NCBI GenBank assembly: GCA_049680295.1
Contig: JBAUHN010000400.1
Location: forward strand, 1-9,293
Length of the DNA: 9,293 nucleotides
Source of the DNA: JBAUHN01 sp049680295
GTDB taxonomy: Bacteria > Pseudomonadota > Alphaproteobacteria > Rhodobacterales > Rhodobacteraceae
Direction: 5' to 3'
Shown here: positions 6,112 through 9,293 of the stretch, piece by piece
Layout: each line of letters opens with the position of its first letter
Numbering within the stretch: the first letter of the stretch is position 1
Position numbers and translations under genes: made by a program
The notes under the pieces: generated by a model
Told to the model about the DNA's origin: nothing
Seen by the model: the letters and a program-made list of their open reading frames with translations, nothing else
Databases searched by the model: none

Positions 6112-7371
6112 ATGCGTAGAGTAGTCGTTACAGGCTTGGGCCTGGTTACACCTTTGGCCGATGGGGTCGAAGAAAGCTGGCGTCGTATTCTGGACGGCCA
6201 GTCAGGTGCCGGTCCGATCACCGGTTTTGATGCCAGCGCTTTGGCCACGCAATACGCCTGCGAAGTGCCGCTGGGTGACGGGACCGATGGCACGTTCAAT
6301 GCCGACAAGTACATGGCGCCCAAAGAACAACGCAAGGTCGATACATTTATCATGTTCGGTCTTGCGGCGGCACAACAGGCGGTTGAAGATTCTGGTTGGA
6401 TGCCAACCGAAACCGAAGATCTGGAACGCACAGGCGTTTTGATAGGGTCGGGCATTGGCGGGCTGAATTCGATTGCGAATACCGCGATCATGATGAAGGA
6501 AAAAGGCCCACGGCGGGTGTCGCCTTTCTTTGTCCCCGGCGCTTTGATCAACCTGATTTCCGGACAAGTGTCGATCCGCTATGGCTTTAAAGGACCTAAC
6601 CATTCGGTTGTGACAGCCTGTTCAACTGGTGCGCATGCGATTGGCGATGCATCGCGTCTGATCCAACATGGCGACGCGGAAGTGATGATCGCCGGGGGTG
6701 CAGAGGCGGCGATTTGCGAGATCGGCATTGCCGGGTTCAACGCCTGCAAGGCGCTGAGCACCAAGCGCGGTGATGACCCGCAAAAAGCCAGCCGCCCTTA
6801 TGACGTCGACCGCGATGGCTTTGTCATGGGGGAAGGTGCGGGCATTGTGGTGCTGGAAGAATATGAGCACGCAAAAGCGCGCGGTGCCAAGATTTACGCC
6901 GAGGTGATCGGCTATGGATTGTCGGGGGATGCCTATCACATCACTGCCCCTTCCGAGACCGGAGAGGGCGGTGAGCGATCGATGCGGGCGGCGCTGAAAG
7001 GGGCAGGTCTGGAGCCTAAGGATCTGGATTATATCAATGCCCATGGCACCTCGACCATGGCTGACACGATTGAGCTTGGCGCGGTTGAGCGGATGCTGGG
7101 CGAGCATGCGGGCAATGTGACCATGTCGTCGACCAAATCGGCCACCGGGCATTTGCTGGGGGCTGCGGGTGCTATTGAGGCGATATTCTCGATTCTGGCG
7201 ATCCGCGATCAGGTGGCGCCACCCACAATCAATCTGGACAATCCGGCGGTGGAAACAGCCGTTGATCTGGCACCAAATGCAAAACGCGAACGCAAGATCG
7301 ACGTGGCGCTTAGCAATTCGTTTGGATTTGGCGGCACCAATGCCAGTGTTCTGTTTGGGAAAGTGGGCTGA
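6112..7371 (+). CDS. fabF: 3-oxoacyl-ACP synthase II FabF
   Basis: A 419-residue condensing enzyme that extends acyl-ACP with malonyl-ACP, the elongation step that also controls cis-vaccenate formation. The thiolase fold carries an intact Cys-His-His triad: Cys170 (VVTACSTGAH), His311 (NAHGTST), Lys342 and His347 (TKSATGHLLGAAG). The C-terminal SNSFGFGGTNA is typical. The start is the ATG at 6112 with GGGGG (6101-6105) 6 nt ahead; the TTG immediately before it at 6109 is unlikely to be used. The stop TGA overlaps the ATG of mltG, so the two are probably translationally coupled. Separation from acpP by two unrelated genes is notable since acpP and fabF are usually adjacent. Confidence 0.97.
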   Translation: MRRVVVTGLGLVTPLADGVEESWRRILDGQSGAGPITGFDASALATQYACEVPLGDGTDGTFNADKYMAPKEQRKVDTFIMFGLAAAQQAVEDSGWMPTETEDLERTGVLIGSGIGGLNSIANTAIMMKEKGPRRVSPFFVPGALINLISGQVSIRYGFKGPNHSVVTACSTGAHAIGDASRLIQHGDAEVMIAGGAEAAICEIGIAGFNACKALSTKRGDDPQKASRPYDVDRDGFVMGEGAGIVVLEEYEHAKARGAKIYAEVIGYGLSGDAYHITAPSETGEGGERSMRAALKGAGLEPKDLDYINAHGTSTMADTIELGAVERMLGEHAGNVTMSSTKSATGHLLGAAGAIEAIFSILAIRDQVAPPTINLDNPAVETAVDLAPNAKRERKIDVALSNSFGFGGTNASVLFGKVG

Positions 7372-8540
7372 TGTGGCGGCATATCGCGTCAAATGCGGTG
7401 ACGTTTCTGATCGTAGGGCTTTTCTTGCTTGGGGGTGTTGTGCTTTGGGGCAAGGCGCAGTTTGAAAGTGCTGGTCCGTTGGAACAGGCGATTTGTTTGC
7501 AGGTTGACCGCGGGTCAAATCTGCGCCGGGTCAGTCTCGATCTGGCGGAACAAGGTGCGGTCAGCAGTGCGGCGATATTCCGGATTGGCGCGGACTATGC
7601 GGAAAAGACCGGCGATCTGAAGGCAGGAAGCTTTCTGGTCGAGGAAAATGCGTCGATGGCGGAAATTCTCGATCAGGTCACACGGGGTGGTGCCAGCACT
7701 TGTGGTACCGAGATTGTCTATCGGGTGGGCGTGACGCGCACCAGCGTGCAGGTGCGGGAATTGGATCCCAGCACCAACAAATTTGTTGAACGCGCCGCCT
7801 TTGTGCCGGCTACAGACACGGCACCGGCGATCTTTACTGACATGATGGACAATGCGGATACAAGGTTCCGGGTCGCGGTTGCTGAAGGTGTCACAAGCTG
7901 GCAGGTAACAGATGCTCTGAATGCGCTGACCATTTTGGAGGGTACGGTTGATGACGTGCCCGCCGAAGGGGCATTGGCACCCGACAGCTATGATGTGCGC
8001 CGTGGCGATACGCGTGGCGAGATTCTGACCCGCATGCAGGCGGCGCAGGAGGAACTGGTGTCTGAGGCCTGGTCCAAACGCGACCCTGATCTGCCCGTCG
8101 CGACACCCGAAGAACTGGTGATCCTTGCCTCGATCATCGAAAAAGAAACCGGTGTCGCCGAAGAACGCGGGCAGGTGGCCAGCGTTTTTGTGAACCGTCT
8201 AAATCAGGGAATGCGGTTGCAGACCGATCCGACGGTTATTTACGGCATCACCAAAGGTCAGCGGGTGCTGGGTCGGGGATTGCGTCAAAGCGAATTGCGG
8301 GGTGAAACACCTTGGAACACTTACGTTATTGCCGGGTTGCCGCCGACGCCGATTGCCAATCCGGGGGCGGCCAGCCTGAATGCGGCGGCACAGCCTGACA
8401 CGACGGATTTCGTGTTCTTTGTGGCCGATGGTACCGGTGGTCATGCATTTGCGCGTACCCTCGAAGAGCATAACGCCAATGTCGCCAAGTGGCGCAAGAT
8501 CGAAGCTGAAAAGGCGCAAGAGGTGGAATCCGGCAACTAG
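7371..8540 (+). CDS. mltG: Endolytic murein transglycosylase MltG
   Basis: A 389-residue inner-membrane protein that cuts nascent glycan strands and so sets their length, working with penicillin-binding proteins. One N-terminal transmembrane segment (about residues 10-27) is followed by a periplasmic part: a LysM-like region (about 40-105) and the YceG/MltG catalytic domain (about 165-375). Catalytic Glu257 lies in LASIIEKETG, followed by the conserved ERGQVASVFVNRL and MRLQTDPTVIYG. The C-terminal LPPTPIANPG is also a family signature. The ATG overlaps the fabF TGA by one base (TGATG). A mid-protein insert around 110-160, rich in Thr/Asp, lengthens the protein compared with E. coli MltG (340). 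The C-terminal tail (375-389) is charged. Confidence 0.95.
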   Translation: MWRHIASNAVTFLIVGLFLLGGVVLWGKAQFESAGPLEQAICLQVDRGSNLRRVSLDLAEQGAVSSAAIFRIGADYAEKTGDLKAGSFLVEENASMAEILDQVTRGGASTCGTEIVYRVGVTRTSVQVRELDPSTNKFVERAAFVPATDTAPAIFTDMMDNADTRFRVAVAEGVTSWQVTDALNALTILEGTVDDVPAEGALAPDSYDVRRGDTRGEILTRMQAAQEELVSEAWSKRDPDLPVATPEELVILASIIEKETGVAEERGQVASVFVNRLNQGMRLQTDPTVIYGITKGQRVLGRGLRQSELRGETPWNTYVIAGLPPTPIANPGAASLNAAAQPDTTDFVFFVADGTGGHAFARTLEEHNANVAKWRKIEAEKAQEVESGN

Positions 8541-8590
8541 CGTCAGGCCTGAGTTGCCAGAGATTTCTGAACTTTCCGCAGCGGCGAAAA

Positions 8591-8605
8591 TTAGGAATTT
8601 GTTAA
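8591..8605 (+). promoter_or_regulatory. Candidate CtrA binding site upstream of the GTA genes
   Basis: TTAG-N7-TTAA matches seven of eight bases of the CtrA consensus TTAA-N7-TTAA. It sits in a short A/T-rich patch otherwise out of keeping with the surroundings, about 40 bases upstream of the candidate -35 (8647). CtrA is known to be required for GTA expression in Rhodobacter capsulatus and to influence it in roseobacters, partly through intermediates; direct binding here is inference. Confidence 0.4.
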
Positions 8606-8646
8606 TTATACCGTACGCTTAGCGGCCGTGTCTTGCGCGAATTCAC

Positions 8647-8675
8647 TTGACTTTGCGCACGGTCTGATGTACACC
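8647..8675 (+). promoter_or_regulatory. Candidate promoter of the GTA cluster
   Basis: TTGACT (8647-8652, five of six) and TACACC (8670-8675) with a 17-base spacer predict a start near 8682, about 100 nt before g1. The weak -10 suits an activator-dependent promoter. A TTGCGC direct repeat with 20-base period (8633 and 8653) straddles the -35, and an imperfect dyad (GTG-N2-TT-N5-AA-N2-CAC, 8628-8646) abuts it. Confidence 0.5.
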
Positions 8676-8700
8676 TTGTGACATGCTAGAAGAAATGGGC

Positions 8701-8741
8701 AAACGGCCCCGGAGGTAAACTCCGGCGGTCGTTTTTTCTTT
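8701..8741 (+). terminator. Intrinsic terminator/attenuator in the GTA leader
   Basis: Stem 8701-8714 pairs with 8720-8734: an inner 6-bp CCGGAG/CTCCGG, one bulged C (8726), then eight outer pairs including three A-T. The loop is GTAAA, and six Ts (8732-8737) plus CTTTTCTCT follow. It lies after the candidate promoter and before g1, and 160 bases after the mltG stop. It either ends the fabF-mltG transcript or acts as an attenuator of the GTA operon. Only 13 bases separate it from the next ribosome site, so no promoter can fit downstream. Confidence 0.8.
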
Positions 8742-8763
8742 TCTCTCGTTAGGAGACCATCGC

Positions 8764-8787
8764 ATGAGAGGTCATGAGCACAAATGA
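8764..8787 (+). CDS. Possible seven-codon leader ORF coupled to g1
   Basis: The frame MRGHEHK is preceded by a good ribosome site, AGGAG (8751-8755), 8 nt before its ATG. Its TGA (8785-8787) overlaps the g1 ATG (8784-8786) as ATGA. The best Shine-Dalgarno before g1 thus points to this ORF, while g1 itself has only AGAGG 12 nt ahead, inside the leader ORF. A leader peptide or a coupling device is possible; alternatively ribosomes simply reach g1 from this site. There is no direct proof of translation. Confidence 0.4.
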   Translation: MRGHEHK

Positions 8788-9128
8788 CATTGATCACCCC
8801 AGAGCAGGCGGCTGCGGACGCCGAAGACCTATTGGCTTCGGTACAGGATACCATTCGCGCGCTGCGCAAAGAAATCGAAAGCCTGGCGACACGGGTTCAC
8901 ACTGGGGAGGAATTCGACGCCGCCAAAACCAGCCGAACCGTCAATGCGACGACGGGTTTGCTGGCAACTTGTCAGAAAGTGGAGCACACCCTTGGAGAAT
9001 GCAGACGTACACAAGCCGGAATTGCCCATGGGGGCTATGCCCTTGACCTTGAGAAAGCGCGGGCTGAGATTGGGTGCAAATTGGATCGGTTGCGCTGCAC
9101 CGCACTTGCAGGATGCATTTCTGAATGA
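8784..9128 (+). CDS. GTA small terminase subunit (g1-like)
   Basis: A 114-residue, mostly helical cytoplasmic protein directly before the GTA large terminase. Residues about 6-40 form a long amphipathic, coiled-coil-like helix (AEDLLASVQDTIRALRKEIE); a second helical part (50-105) carries three of its four Cys residues in ATCQKV, LGECRR and DRLRCTALAGC. Position, size and helical character match g1 of the Rhodobacter capsulatus GTA, a TerS-type protein that brings DNA to TerL; GTA TerS has little sequence specificity, consistent with random host-DNA packaging. Recognition rests mostly on context, since small terminases diverge fast. The frame is closed by TGA just upstream of the ATG, so 8784 is the earliest start. 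Its 3' end overlaps the open frame of g2. Confidence 0.75.
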   Translation: MTLITPEQAAADAEDLLASVQDTIRALRKEIESLATRVHTGEEFDAAKTSRTVNATTGLLATCQKVEHTLGECRRTQAGIAHGGYALDLEKARAEIGCKLDRLRCTALAGCISE

Positions 9129-9293
9129 ACTGGATGAGGGAGAGCTATTGGCTCTCCCTTTTTTGTTTGAGTTCTGGGCGATGCCGCATCAGTTGCCGCC
9201 TGAGGGCGACTGGCGGTCCTGGGTGATCATGGGCGGGCGAGGGGCCGGGAAAACGCGGGCCGGGGCGGAATGGGTGCGCGCCCAGGTTGAAGG
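9106..9293 (+). CDS. GTA large terminase subunit, 5' part (g2/TerL; runs off the window)
   Basis: From TTG 9106 the +1 frame relative to g1 reads 62 codons to the window end. It contains LALPFLFEFWAMPHQLPPEG and then the Walker A motif GGRGAGKT (residues 43-50, Lys49), followed by RAGAEWVRAQVE. This is the recognisable N-terminus of Rhodobacter-type GTA large terminases, the ATPase-nuclease motor that fills capsids with host DNA. No ATG lies in frame before 9181, and starting there would remove the conserved LALPFLFEFW; hence a TTG (9106) or CTG (9121) start overlapping g1 by up to 23 bases is more likely. No clear ribosome site precedes it, so coupling to g1 translation is probable. The identity is secure; the start is not. 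Confidence 0.85.
   Translation, partial: MQDAFLNELDEGELLALPFLFEFWAMPHQLPPEGDWRSWVIMGGRGAGKTRAGAEWVRAQVE
9137..9164 (+). terminator. Terminator-like hairpin at the g1/g2 junction
   Basis: A perfect 9-bp stem (AGGGAGAGC 9137-9145 with GCTCTCCCT 9151-9159) closes a 5-nt loop and runs into six Ts (9159-9164). It begins 9 bases after the g1 stop and lies within the first codons of g2. It fulfils the usual definition of an intrinsic terminator although it is inside an open reading frame. It may limit transcription into g2 and later GTA genes, unless RNA polymerase is antiterminated or translation of g2 masks it. Confidence 0.65.

Noticed and set aside
6622..7518. A 298-codon minus-strand ORF across fabF and mltG
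   Set aside because: Antisense shadow of a highly conserved gene; composition (many Arg, His, Gln, Ile) and lack of motifs argue against a real protein.
8532..8558. Hairpin GGCAAC/GTTGCC around the mltG stop codon
   Set aside because: Only 6 bp with a large loop and no T tract; not a terminator.
8774..9046. A 90-codon plus-strand ORF overlapping g1
   Set aside because: Its Arg/Gly/His-rich, low-complexity translation is typical of an out-of-frame shadow; g1 in the other frame has the coherent helical protein and correct position before g2.
9125..9226. ATG overlapping the g1 stop (ATGA) as a start for the large terminase
   Set aside because: This frame closes after 33 codons and does not contain the Walker A motif; the terminase is in the next frame.
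1..9293. CRISPR arrays, tRNA or rRNA genes, insertion sequences, attachment sites
   Set aside because: No regularly spaced repeats, cloverleaf-like or rRNA-like stretches, transposase genes or terminal inverted repeats were seen in the window.

Overview
The window looks like a chromosomal segment of an alphaproteobacterium of the order Rhodobacterales (Roseobacter/Rhodobacter type). The reasons are the moderately GC-rich coding style, Rhodobacterales-like protein sequences throughout, and above all the right end. There a fatty-acid synthesis cluster ending in mltG runs straight into the first two genes of a Rhodobacter-type gene transfer agent (GTA) cluster. No searches were run, so the taxonomic call is from recognition only.

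Layout. (1) Positions 1-1491 hold the tail of a YceI-family gene on the plus strand, a strong intrinsic terminator, and a convergent minus-strand gene encoding a cytochrome b561 fused to a second YceI domain. Its upstream region carries a near-consensus FNR/FnrL-type box. (2) Positions 1652-3929 are a tight operon: fabD, a small ClpP/crotonase-like lipoprotein, and fabG. (3) Positions 3930-4455 hold acpP with its own good promoter (a 15-nt palindrome sits in the spacer), a leader of about 100 nt, and a strong terminator. (4) Positions 4555-5960 hold two genes that are not fatty-acid genes: a RimJ/RimL-type GNAT acetyltransferase and a divergent HisA-like TIM barrel with Glu in place of the first catalytic Asp. 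(5) Positions 6112-8540 hold fabF and mltG, which overlap by one base. (6) Positions 8541-9293 hold the GTA control region, the small-terminase gene g1 and the 5' end of the large-terminase gene g2 (Walker A visible).

How the genes work together. FabD loads malonate onto the acyl carrier protein AcpP, FabF condenses, and FabG reduces, so the core supplies acyl chains for membrane lipids. MltG sets glycan-strand length in peptidoglycan. The GTA genes package host DNA into phage-like particles in a subpopulation of cells.

Most interesting region: 8591-9164. It contains a candidate CtrA box, a candidate promoter, an intrinsic terminator between that promoter and g1, a seven-codon leader ORF coupled to g1 through an ATGA overlap, and a second terminator-like hairpin exactly at the g1/g2 junction, inside the g2 reading frame. 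Any transcript entering the GTA genes appears to have to read through both hairpins. This suggests, but does not prove, control of the GTA by termination/antitermination.
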